This document shows positions 1 to 6,393 of a stretch of DNA of 12,395 bases, piece by piece (positions within the stretch are counted from its first letter, which is position 1; every line of letters starts with the position of its first letter). The stretch comes from DASUFH01 sp036274645 (GTDB lineage: Bacteria > Acidobacteriota > Terriglobia > 20CM-2-55-15). The position numbers and the translations under genes are program-made. Under the pieces are notes generated by a model. That model was not told where the DNA came from and did no database searches. It saw only the letters and a program-made list of their open reading frames with translations. Where the stretch lies: assembly GCA_036274645.1 (NCBI GenBank), contig DASUFH010000315.1:1-12395 (forward strand), in the 5' to 3' direction.

Positions 1-428
1 AAGATGGCCTTCTCGATGGCGGTCTTCACAGTGATTGCCGACGACGGACAACCGTTACAGCTTCCCACCATGCGGAGCCGGACGATCCCTTCCCGGATTT
101 CGATCAGTTCCACGCGGCCCCCATGCGACTCGAGATAGGGCTGGACGGTATCCAGCGCGAGGGCCACCCGGCGTTCCATATCGACCGGATGCAGTCCGTG
201 GAGTAGCAGCATCAGCGACACGTTGTCGTCTCCGGCAAAACGTTCGAATAGCGCGGCGCCGTCACGTTCGCTGACCAGCTCCATCATCCGGTCGAGGCCG
301 GCGTAGTGCAGCTCCATCAGCGTCCGAACGAGTTCCAGCGCCGGCCCGCGAACTTCCATTTCGCTCGACCGGACCGCGGCAACCAGCCCTTCGATGCGCG
401 CGACGCGTTCCCGGAGTCCTTTCTCCAC
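1..428 (-). CDS. NifU C-terminal-domain protein of the hydrogenase operon (partial, C-terminus outside window)
   Basis: This is a likely Fe-S cluster scaffold or carrier, in the cytoplasm, serving the adjacent hydrogenase. The 142 visible residues have two parts. Residues 1 to about 80 are helical, charged and lack recognisable motifs. From about residue 86 the NifU C-terminal fold begins, with the PYLESHGGRVEL segment and then GSCNGCPSS, whose Cys124 and Cys127 form the CxxC cluster-binding pair. The gene follows hhyL closely. The preferred start is GTG at 428, two bases after the hhyL stop, with GGGAA six bases upstream. An in-frame GTG at 434 would give a GTGA overlap with hhyL, but GGGAA would then abut the start codon. 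Tight spacing suggests co-translation. NifU-domain genes beside group 1h hydrogenases are known from memory; cluster delivery to HhyS is inference. The reading frame is open to the window edge, so its true length is unknown. Confidence 0.88.
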   Translation of the reverse strand, partial: MEKGLRERVARIEGLVAAVRSSEMEVRGPALELVRTLMELHYAGLDRMMELVSERDGAALFERFAGDDNVSLMLLLHGLHPVDMERRVALALDTVQPYLESHGGRVELIEIREGIVRLRMVGSCNGCPSSAITVKTAIEKAI

Positions 429-430
429 GG

Positions 431-2230
431 TCACTTCCCGAGGCCGAACATCGGCGAGTGGTATTCGCGAAGAATCTTCCCGTTACCCAGATACATGTGG
501 ACGCCGCACGGCAGACACGGATCGAAGCTGCGGACCGCTCGCATGATGTCGATGCCTTTGAATTTGTCGCCCTCGTTCTCCTCGAAGATCGGAGTGTTCT
601 GAACGGCGTCTTCGTAGGGCCCGGGCGTTCCATACACATCGCGCGGACTCGCGTTCCACGGAGTGGGCGGATAGGGATGATAGTTGGCAATCTTGCCGTC
701 GCGAATCACCATGTGATGCGACAGAACCCCGCGCACCGCCTCATGAAATCCACAGGCAATGGCCTGCTCAGGCGTCTTGAATTCAGCCCACGTCCGGTTG
801 TGGCCGGCGCGCACCTCGGCCAGCGCCCGCTCGCAGAAATAGAGGGCCGACGCGGCGGCATAGGCCTGGAAGTAGGTGCGGGCGCGGTCGCGCTCGATCG
901 CGTTGCTCCACCGGGGAATGGTCCATTCCAGCTCCGTCTCGGGCATCGTGGCGGTCTTCGGCAGCTGGATCTTGACGCTGTGCCCGGTGGATTCGATGTA
1001 GCCGAAATGGACAAGCTTGTTCAGCGCGGTCGACCACAGGCGCGCGATGGGACCGCCGCCGGTGTCGAGCGCGAGATACTGCTGCGTCCGCCGGTCATAC
1101 CAGCGCGGCGACATCACCCAGGTGTAGTTGCCCGTGAAATCCCGCTTCTGCGGACGTGGGGTGGTGGTCTGGTTCCAGGGGTGGCGGCTGTCCACCGGAT
1201 TCCCGAGCGGATCGTTCTTCACGAACGTTTCGCCGGTGTCCCGCCAGTCGTCGTAATAGGAGCTGCCCAGCAGGATGCGCATGCCAAGATTGATCTCGAC
1301 CAGATCGTTGGTCACGACTTCCCCATCCACGATCACGCCGGGAGTGACGTACATCGCGCGGCCCCACTTCGTCATGTGCTCGTATTTGTAGTCGACCACA
1401 TCGGGATTGTTCATGGAGCCCCAGCAGCCGAGCAGCGTGCGTCGATAGCCGACGCGCTCATAGCCGGGAAGAGCGTCGTACATGAAATTGAAGAGATCGT
1501 CGTGCAGCGGCACGACCTTCTTCATGTATTCGACATACTTCATCAGGCGGGTCAGGTAGTCGGTGAGTACCTGCAGCGTTCCCGGCGTTCCGATCCCTCC
1601 GGGATAGAGCGTCGAGGGATGGACGTGGCGCCCTTCGATCAGACAGAACATTTCGCGCGTATCGCGGCTGACCCGCAGGGCTTCGCGGTAGTACTCGCCC
1701 GTGAAGGGATTGAGCGCGGTCATGATGTTGGCAATCGTCCGGTAGCCGTGAATCTTTGCGTTGGGCGCTTCGGTATGTTGGGCCTTGTCCCATACTCCCG
1801 GGTTCGTTTCCTTGACCATCTGCTCGCAGAAATCCACCCCCACGAGGTTTTCCTGGAAGATGTTGTGGTCGAACATGTACTCGGCGGCTTCACCGAGGTT
1901 GATCAGCCATTCACCAAGCGGCGGGGTCTTGACGCCAAAAGCCATGTTCTGCGTGTAGACCGCGCAGGTGGCGTGATTGTCGCCACAGATGCCGCAGATG
2001 CGGCTGGTGATGAAGTGGGCGTCGCGGGGATCCTTGTTCTTCATGAAGATGCTGTATCCGCGAAAGATGGAGGACGTGCTGTAACACTCGGCCACCTGCC
2101 GGTTCTTGAAGTCGATCTTGGTATAGATGCCGAGACTCCCGACGATGCGCGTGATGGGATCCCAGTTCATCTCGACCAGACCTTCGGTCTTCGGCAGCAC
2201 ATTGCGCTTGGTTTCGATTGTCGTGCTCAT
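431..2230 (-). CDS. hhyL: [NiFe]-hydrogenase large subunit, group 1h (high-affinity type)
   Basis: This is the catalytic subunit holding the Ni-Fe(CN)2CO site that splits H2. The 599-residue protein has the N-terminal motif RICGICGDNHATC (residues 77-89, ligands Cys79 and Cys82) and the C-terminal motif DPCLPCGVH (570-578, ligands Cys572 and Cys575). MNWDPITRIVG near residue 21 is the usual start of the core domain. The DNHATC variant of the first motif is typical of the group 1h (formerly group 5) enzymes linked to oxidation of atmospheric H2. A 21-residue tail follows His578. In this superfamily such tails are removed by a maturation protease after metal insertion; that protease is not in the window. 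The ATG at 2230 has AAAGGCGG upstream, and the gap to hhyS is 18 bp, so the subunits are co-transcribed. Family assignment is very secure; subgroup 1h is secure from the motifs and operon partner. Confidence 0.96.
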   Translation of the reverse strand: MSTTIETKRNVLPKTEGLVEMNWDPITRIVGSLGIYTKIDFKNRQVAECYSTSSIFRGYSIFMKNKDPRDAHFITSRICGICGDNHATCAVYTQNMAFGVKTPPLGEWLINLGEAAEYMFDHNIFQENLVGVDFCEQMVKETNPGVWDKAQHTEAPNAKIHGYRTIANIMTALNPFTGEYYREALRVSRDTREMFCLIEGRHVHPSTLYPGGIGTPGTLQVLTDYLTRLMKYVEYMKKVVPLHDDLFNFMYDALPGYERVGYRRTLLGCWGSMNNPDVVDYKYEHMTKWGRAMYVTPGVIVDGEVVTNDLVEINLGMRILLGSSYYDDWRDTGETFVKNDPLGNPVDSRHPWNQTTTPRPQKRDFTGNYTWVMSPRWYDRRTQQYLALDTGGGPIARLWSTALNKLVHFGYIESTGHSVKIQLPKTATMPETELEWTIPRWSNAIERDRARTYFQAYAAASALYFCERALAEVRAGHNRTWAEFKTPEQAIACGFHEAVRGVLSHHMVIRDGKIANYHPYPPTPWNASPRDVYGTPGPYEDAVQNTPIFEENEGDKFKGIDIMRAVRSFDPCLPCGVHMYLGNGKILREYHSPMFGLGK

Positions 2231-2248
2231 TGGAATTGCCGCCTTTCG

Positions 2249-3298
2249 TTACCCGGCGAGTTTGTACCCGGTCGTTAGTTCGGATCCGCGATGGCGCCAC
2301 TTCGGCTCCTTGTTCACCGTGTGATTGGTCATACCGCGCAGGGAGGCGATCATGGCGCCGTAGGCGGCAATCGTCCCCGTGGAGAACGCGGCGCCGGGCG
2401 GCTCGTCCATGAACGGCATGAATTTGTCGGGGAACCCGGGCATGGTGCATCCAATGCAGATCCCGCCGACATTCGGACAGCCGCCGATGCCGCGCATCCA
2501 GCCGCGTTTCGTCACATTGCAGTTCACGACCGGCCCCCAGCAGCCGATCTTCACCAGACATTTGGCTTCGCCGTATTCGTGAGTGAAATCGCCCTGCTCG
2601 TAATAGCCGGCCCGGTCGCATCCTTCATGGACGGTCTTGCCGAAGAGCCAGGTGGGACGAAGCTTGTCGTCGAGTGGAATCATGGGAGACAGGCCCGCGG
2701 CCTGATAGAGCAGATAGGTCAGCGTCTCCATGAAGTTGTCGGGCTGCACCGGACAACCGGGGATATTGACGATGGGAATGCCCGCGGTGGAACGGAAATT
2801 CCAGCCCAGGTAATCGGCCAGCCCCATGGCGCCGGTCGGGTTCCCCTCCATGGCGTGAATGCCGCCATAGGTAGCGCACGTCCCGATCGCAACCACCGCC
2901 CAGGCGCGCGGCGCAAGCCGGTCGATCCAGTCGACCAGAGGAATCGGCTGTCCGGTTTCCGGATCGGTTCCCTGCGCAGCCCAGTACCCTTCGGACTTGA
3001 TGTCCTCATTGGGTATGGATCCTTCAACGACGAACACGAATGGATCCAACTCGCCGGCTTCCGCCTGGTAGAACGCCTTCATGAAGTCGTCGCCCACCTC
3101 GGTCGCCAGCACGGGGTTGTGGAGATGAACCTTTGGAAGACCGGGCAATCCCCCCAGAAGGACGTCCTCCAGCGCCGGTTGCTCCGCCGCTGTCACCGAG
3201 ACCGAGTCTCCGTCACAGCTCAGGCCGGCAGTCGTCCAGATGATGTGAACATCTTTTGCCGCGGGCGGTCGCGGATGGGTCTCGAACGATGACTGCAT
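2249..3298 (-). CDS. hhyS: [NiFe]-hydrogenase small subunit, group 1h
   Basis: This is the electron-transfer subunit, carrying Fe-S clusters from the NiFe site to an acceptor. The 349 residues show CDGD at 28-31, where Asp31 stands in the position of the second Cys of the usual CxxC. With Cys141 (GTCATYGG) and Cys182 (PGCPVQ) this gives a 3Cys/1Asp proximal-cluster set, as described for the Ralstonia eutropha actinobacterial-type enzyme. Distal-cluster ligands are likely His224, Cys227, Cys247 and Cys253. Medial-cluster candidates are Cys260, Cys281 and Cys284, with Cys274 nearby. There is no RRxFxK Tat signal and no C-terminal membrane anchor, so it should stay on the cytoplasmic side. The ATG at 3298 is chosen because AGGGGGAA lies just upstream; a GTG at 3316 is in frame but has no such site. 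It is the first gene of the operon, 18 bp ahead of hhyL. Confidence 0.96.
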   Translation of the reverse strand: MQSSFETHPRPPAAKDVHIIWTTAGLSCDGDSVSVTAAEQPALEDVLLGGLPGLPKVHLHNPVLATEVGDDFMKAFYQAEAGELDPFVFVVEGSIPNEDIKSEGYWAAQGTDPETGQPIPLVDWIDRLAPRAWAVVAIGTCATYGGIHAMEGNPTGAMGLADYLGWNFRSTAGIPIVNIPGCPVQPDNFMETLTYLLYQAAGLSPMIPLDDKLRPTWLFGKTVHEGCDRAGYYEQGDFTHEYGEAKCLVKIGCWGPVVNCNVTKRGWMRGIGGCPNVGGICIGCTMPGFPDKFMPFMDEPPGAAFSTGTIAAYGAMIASLRGMTNHTVNKEPKWRHRGSELTTGYKLAG

Positions 3299-3388
3299 GG
3301 ATTCCCCCTGTCGCACAAAGTTGTGAACAGCGGCCGCGCAGAACGAAAGATCGACTGCCAGGTGTTGGCACGCGAACGTCCGAAGCAG

Positions 3389-3417
3389 ATTTAAAGAACG
3401 GCAGATTCAGCAGTCAA
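3389..3417 (-). promoter_or_regulatory. candidate sigma70-like promoter of the hydrogenase operon
   Basis: Read on the minus strand, TTGACT (3417-3412) matches the -35 consensus at five of six bases. It is followed after 17 bp by TTAAAT (3394-3389), four of six for the -10. Transcription would begin near 3382, leaving a leader of about 84 nt before the hhyS ATG. It is placed sensibly, but the -10 is weak and acidobacterial promoters are poorly characterised. Confidence 0.4.
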
Positions 3418-3459
3418 GACAGATCAGCGGGATGAGACGGTCTGGTCAGGAACGGCAGA
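3396..3459. repeat. direct repeat pair GAACGGCAGA, 54 bp apart, near the hhyS promoter
   Basis: GAACGGCAGA occurs identically at 3396-3405 and 3450-3459. The first copy sits inside the spacer of the candidate -35/-10 pair and the second about 33 bp upstream of the -35. A start-to-start distance of 54 bp is close to five helical turns, which would suit a regulator bound at two sites on one face of the DNA. The repeat is seen directly; its use as an operator is inference, and chance recurrence of a decamer is possible. Confidence 0.4.
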
Positions 3460-3593
3460 ACTCCGAGTGTCGCAGAACTATTCAAGGCTTGAGCGGATTC
3501 GGGACAGCACAGATCTTATTCCAATGAGATCCGTTTGAAAAGAGGATCGGTTGAATCGATCGAAGCGGCAATCCGCACAGCGCCGCCGTGGAC

Positions 3594-3608
3594 CGCGCGA
3601 ACCGCGCG
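3594..3608 (-). terminator. weak GC hairpin downstream of the Uma2 gene
   Basis: CGCGCG, a three-base loop and CGCGCG form a perfect six-pair stem about 40 bp past the stop of the Uma2 gene. No run of T follows on the minus strand, so it does not fit a standard intrinsic terminator. It may only reflect local GC content. Confidence 0.22.
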
Positions 3609-3647
3609 CTCGATGAAGAAGGATCAGGTTTGCCGGCATGTTTTTGT

Positions 3648-4241
3648 TCAATCCTCGGCTGTCTGTTGGAACTCCAGGCCTTCATACACATCGCGCATAT
3701 CGAGGTTCACGTCAACGGACTCCAGGTGAACCGTGGCATCGAGTGATTCAAAAGCCGTTTCACGCCAGGTGTTGCGATCGTCACGCGTTCGCCGGATGAC
3801 GTAGGGGCGGTCCTGTGCGACGAGAATATAGTCCGTGAGGGTGGGGATGGATTTGTACTCTTCAAATTTCACGCCGAGATCGTAACTGGCGCTCGCGGGA
3901 GACAGCACCTCCACAAGGATCACCGGGTTTGACAGGCAATCGCGGCCGTCAACCTCTTCGATCCGGCGTTCCCCGCAAACGACGCTGACGTCCGGATACC
4001 GATAAGGGCGGCCGCCGGGCGCATCGATGGCGAGATCGCTGCCGTAAACGTGACAGGAGCGGCCTCTCAGCTTCGTTTTGAGATACGCAATGATGTTGGC
4101 CGCGATCTCTGCATGCTGAGCGCTGCCGCCGGACATGCAAACGATTTCGCCATTGCGATACTCAAAACGCCGCTCGGACGCCCGCTCAAGCGCGAGATAT
4201 TCATCGAGGCTGTAATGTTCCGGCCGGCGCAATGATGACAT
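3648..4241 (-). CDS. Uma2-family (DUF820) PD-(D/E)xK nuclease-fold protein
   Basis: This is a putative endonuclease of the restriction-enzyme fold; the cellular role of the family is largely unknown and its genes are often present in many copies. With the ATG at 4241 the protein has 197 residues, normal for the family. Visible marks are YSLDEYLALE (10-19), RFEYRNGEIV (25-34), RYPDVSVVCG with Asp84 (81-90), and ILVEVLSPAS with Glu111 followed by Lys125. The D...E...K arrangement matches the PD-(D/E)xK active site, so the enzyme looks intact. An in-frame GTG at 4274 would add 11 residues. ATG is preferred because a TATAAT-like box lies at 4286-4291, giving a 38-nt leader, though neither start has a clear Shine-Dalgarno site. 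It stands alone, with no methyltransferase or toxin partner beside it, which argues against a classical restriction-modification role. Confidence 0.9.
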   Translation of the reverse strand: MSSLRRPEHYSLDEYLALERASERRFEYRNGEIVCMSGGSAQHAEIAANIIAYLKTKLRGRSCHVYGSDLAIDAPGGRPYRYPDVSVVCGERRIEEVDGRDCLSNPVILVEVLSPASASYDLGVKFEEYKSIPTLTDYILVAQDRPYVIRRTRDDRNTWRETAFESLDATVHLESVDVNLDMRDVYEGLEFQQTAED

Positions 4242-4285
4242 TGGGTCTGGTTCTGGGCCCGTTTGTTCGATCACGGACGAGGATG

Positions 4286-4291
4286 ATTATA
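4286..4291 (-). promoter_or_regulatory. candidate -10 box for the Uma2 gene
   Basis: On the minus strand this hexamer reads TATAAT, an exact -10 consensus. No good -35 hexamer is seen 16-18 bp upstream. It lies 45 bp before the ATG at 4241. Confidence 0.35.
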
Positions 4292-4702
4292 TGCCGCCCT
4301 CCCTCCATTGCGGACATAATGCATGGCGCAATCATCTTAGCCTCGTCGTATACACAGGGAAACGCCGACGCTTCTGTGTGTATCTGAATGAAAGCTTATC
4401 TGAGACGAGTAGTCTGTCGCGCTAATCATGTACTTGTGGCAGGTCCGTGGGACGACGTATTTCGTCGTTCATGAGCGGGTCAAGCGGTGGCGTGCTCCCC
4501 TCAGGCAAGGTCGGTAGTGACTGAGAATGGTTTACAAACGCTCGGTCAGAAACATTCGCCTGGACAGGGAGCGCGTCTGGCGTGAGTGAATCGGTATTGC
4601 ATTCCGAATCGGCCTCAATCAGTCCGGAAGCGGCCAGCACAGCCAGCGCTCGACAGCATGACATGACCTCGAAGATACACGGAACTCGGGCCAGGCGATA
4701 CG
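4292..4702. other. gene-poor region between divergent Uma2 and hypothetical gene
   Basis: There is no intact gene with a ribosome site. It contains an inverted repeat, ATACACA (4350-4356) with TGTGTAT (4377-4383), and a hairpin ACGACG-TATTT-CGTCGT near 4452-4468. Its right half overlaps a minus-strand open frame that may be a gene remnant, annotated separately. Base composition is lower in GC than the flanking genes, consistent with non-coding or decaying DNA. Confidence 0.5.
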
Positions 4703-4712
4703 GTGTTTTCTT
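4422..4712 (-). pseudogene. possible remnant of a DUF4388-like C-terminal segment
   Basis: The minus-strand frame is open from 4712, just after a TGA, down to a stop at 4422. Its first part reads PCIFEVMSCCRALAVLAASG followed by LIEAD. This resembles the closing helices of DUF4388/PATAN-type domains, where a pattern like FEVxRALxxLxxxGLIE is common. The rest (about 55 residues, rich in Pro, Ser, Thr and Asp) looks like disordered tail. Two stop codons close together at the upstream edge, and overlap with the oppositely oriented gene at 4703, suggest a truncated, dead gene. The only start inside is an ATG at 4664 with no ribosome site. The resemblance is from memory and short, so this is a weak call; it could be chance. 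Confidence 0.28.
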
Positions 4713-5419
4713 TCACTCCTGCTATCCTTGCTGATTGTCGTAAATGGCTGTCGGAGGCTTTGGAAATGGGTCTCGACCTTGTTGTGGAGGGATGCGCCGC
4801 GCCGGGTCATGAAAAGGAGTGGCAGAACTTGCTGGAACGCGCGTTCGCCGATGAGGACCTTTCGGAGGCGGAAATTGCGCGCTTTCAGGAAATCTCGATT
4901 CCGGGATACAAACGCATCGGCGCGCCACAGGTCGGAATAGACGATACCGCGAACAAATGGATCCTTCAGGCGCGTGCAGCAAAGACGACCGAAGAAGCGG
5001 CCGCCGTCCTCAGGGAGTTTGATGGCTATTATGTCCTGAGGCTTCTGGAGTGCGACGGCGTGCCGAAGTATTCCAATGCGGGCTTATATGACGGAACCGA
5101 TGAGACCAGCTTCCGCGGTGCTTTCCTGAATGACTGCCCTGACGTGCTGAGTAAAACTCTGATGACTGAAGCCTGGGAGCACAAACTTCCGGGAGCGGCT
5201 GTCGAGTATGGAAAGGCCCTGCTCGCGGCTGCAGACACCGCCGAGGCCACCGGCCACGCGCCGCGGCCGCCGCGCCGTGGTCTGCTTTCCCGCCTCGGGC
5301 TGGCTAAACCGCCAGCCGAACCACTCCCTTTTGCCGAGCAGCTGGATGTCGTGCGTTCCGCAGGCCGTTGGTACATCTTCTGGGGCGAACGAGGGCATCC
5401 CATACGCGCATGGTTCTAA
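4703..5419 (+). CDS. hypothetical protein, 238 aa, unrecognised
   Basis: I do not recognise a named family. The protein appears soluble: no signal peptide or membrane segment. Residues 1-110 are helical and acidic, with an AILADCRKWLSEALE helix at 7-21. A distinctive central block, YYVLRLLECDGVPKYSN (109-125) then GLYDGTDETSFRGAFLNDC (127-145), looks like a conserved core. A Pro/Arg-rich basic linker (186-204) precedes a C-terminal strand pair with GRWYIFWGERGHPIRAWF (221-238). The start is uncertain: GTG at 4703 is the first start after an in-frame stop at 4664 and has only a weak AGG upstream; ATG at 4766 would cut the first helix. It is the only plus-strand gene in the window and is convergent with the peroxiredoxin gene. 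Even codon structure throughout argues it is real. Function unknown. Confidence 0.72.
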   Translation: MFSFTPAILADCRKWLSEALEMGLDLVVEGCAAPGHEKEWQNLLERAFADEDLSEAEIARFQEISIPGYKRIGAPQVGIDDTANKWILQARAAKTTEEAAAVLREFDGYYVLRLLECDGVPKYSNAGLYDGTDETSFRGAFLNDCPDVLSKTLMTEAWEHKLPGAAVEYGKALLAAADTAEATGHAPRPPRRGLLSRLGLAKPPAEPLPFAEQLDVVRSAGRWYIFWGERGHPIRAWF

Positions 5420-5509
5420 GGTTACGCTCCATCCTGGTGGCCATTAGTGCGCGATCCTCGAAGTGAAACTTCTCGTTGAGCGCCACACAGACGACTCAGA
5501 AAGAATTGA

Positions 5510-5573
5510 CCGCCCGACGTTTCGGAGTAGAGATCTCTGATTTCACAGAAATTCACCCTGAAACGTTGGGCGG
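5510..5573 (-). terminator. long inverted repeat between convergent genes; likely terminator of the peroxiredoxin gene
   Basis: CCGCCCGACGTTTC (5510-5523) pairs with GAAACGTTGGGCGG (5560-5573) at 13 of 14 positions; the remaining pair is G-T, a wobble in one RNA strand. The 36-nt interior contains a perfect palindrome AGAGATCTCT (5529-5538) and a small hairpin ATTTC-ACA-GAAAT (5540-5552). On the minus strand the stem is followed by TCAATTCTTTCT, moderately T-rich, starting 12 bp past the peroxiredoxin stop. This suits termination on the minus strand. The large interior is unusual for an intrinsic terminator, so a palindromic mobile repeat or structured RNA is an alternative. Confidence 0.45.
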
Positions 5574-5585
5574 GAATCAGACGAG

Positions 5586-6245
5586 CTACTTCGGTTGCGG
5601 GACAATCCGCAGGTACGGTTTGACCGCTTTCCAGCCGGCCGGATACTTCTGTTTGGCCTCGTCGTCGGAAACGGCGGGCAGGATGATCACGTCTTCACCC
5701 TGCTTCCAGTTCACCGGCGTGGCCACCTTGTGTTTGGCGGTCAGCTGGATGGAATCCAGGACACGGAGCACTTCGTCGAAGTTGCGACCGGTACTCATGG
5801 GATAGCTCAGCATCAGCTTGATCTTCTTGTCGGGCCCGACGACAAACACGGTTCGCACCGTGGCGTTCGTCGCTGCGGTGCGGCCTTCAGACGTGGTTCC
5901 GGCATCGGCCGGCAACATGTCGTAAAGCTTGGCAACCTTCAACTCGGGATCGCCAATCATCGGATAGGTCACCTTGTGGCCCTGGGTCTCTTCGATATCC
6001 GCAGACCACTTGCCGTGACTGCTGACGGGATCGACGCTGAGGCCGATCACCTTGCAGTTGCGCTTCGCGAATTCCGGCTGCAGGCCGGCCATGTAGCCGA
6101 GTTCAGTCGTGCAGACGGGCGTGAAATCCTTGGGATGCGAAAACAGAATCGCCCACCCATCGCCGATCCAGTCGTGGAAGTTGATCGTGCCTTGAGTCGT
6201 TTCAGCTGTAAAGTTCGGAGCCTCGTCGTTAATGCGTAGGGACAT
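5586..6245 (-). CDS. 1-Cys peroxiredoxin (Prx6-type, AhpC/TSA family)
   Basis: This thiol peroxidase reduces H2O2, organic hydroperoxides and perhaps peroxynitrite in the cytoplasm. The 219-residue protein has the thioredoxin-like peroxiredoxin domain first, with the active-site motif HPKDFTPVCTTE (37-48) and peroxidatic Cys45, Thr42 and Pro38 in place. The conserved distal Arg lies in TVRTVFVVGPD. The long C-terminal dimerisation region, with VNWKQGEDVIILPAVSDDEA, is diagnostic of the Prx6/1-Cys subgroup. Only one other Cys (64) is seen, and it is not at a resolving position, so an outside thiol should recycle the enzyme. The ATG at 6245 is chosen because GGAGG lies 10 bases upstream; the open frame extends further upstream but without family similarity. 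It is convergent with the hypothetical gene at 4703 and has its own long upstream gap. Confidence 0.95.
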   Translation of the reverse strand: MSLRINDEAPNFTAETTQGTINFHDWIGDGWAILFSHPKDFTPVCTTELGYMAGLQPEFAKRNCKVIGLSVDPVSSHGKWSADIEETQGHKVTYPMIGDPELKVAKLYDMLPADAGTTSEGRTAATNATVRTVFVVGPDKKIKLMLSYPMSTGRNFDEVLRVLDSIQLTAKHKVATPVNWKQGEDVIILPAVSDDEAKQKYPAGWKAVKPYLRIVPQPK

Positions 6246-6319
6246 TGTTCCATTTCCTCCAATTTGGAAGGCCGCGTTGGCGCCTCTCGATTCGAACAAA
6301 CAAGACGATGTAACCCAGA

Positions 6320-6325
6320 AGTATA
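6320..6325 (-). promoter_or_regulatory. candidate -10 box for the peroxiredoxin gene
   Basis: The minus strand reads TATACT, five of six for the -10 consensus, 75 bp upstream of the start ATG in the 148-bp gap between the VOC and peroxiredoxin genes. No clear -35 is seen at the right distance. Confidence 0.28.
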
Positions 6326-6393
6326 GCGGATGACCGGGCCGGAGCGCCTCGTTGGAGCAGAACGGATCGAGGAAGCCCACCGAAAGGTCCGCC

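Larger units (their letters stand above)
3299..3647. other. intergenic region upstream of hhyS
   Basis: No convincing gene is seen here; the small open frames lack ribosome sites and family resemblance. The half nearest hhyS contains the promoter candidate, a pair of identical decamers (3396-3405 and 3450-3459) and a small palindrome, CACAAAGTTGTG, at 3314-3325 in the leader just before the ribosome site. The other half contains a GC-only hairpin at 3594-3608 downstream of the Uma2 gene. The hydrogenase and Uma2 genes are co-directional, but the gap and promoter suggest separate transcription. Confidence 0.6.

Noticed and set aside
458..2278. 606-residue plus-strand open frame opposite hhyL
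   Set aside because: It is the antisense shadow of a certain hydrogenase gene; it lacks a ribosome site and its composition mirrors the other strand's codon bias.
2291..3292. 333-residue plus-strand open frame opposite hhyS
   Set aside because: Antisense shadow of the small-subunit gene, with no family features.
3482..3691. Small minus-strand open frame between hhyS and the Uma2 gene
   Set aside because: No ribosome site or family features, and it overlaps the end of the Uma2 gene.
5304..5486. Minus-strand frame with a start reading ALNEKFHFEDRALMATR, considered as a transposase tail
   Set aside because: The resemblance is vague and most of the frame is antisense to the 238-aa gene.
5595..6239. 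214-residue plus-strand open frame opposite the peroxiredoxin gene
   Set aside because: Antisense shadow with no recognisable domain; the minus-strand gene has an intact active site.
6258..6268. Small palindrome TCCAATTTGGA overlapping the peroxiredoxin ribosome site
   Set aside because: Five-base arms around one base are expected by chance at this length, and a one-base loop cannot form a hairpin.
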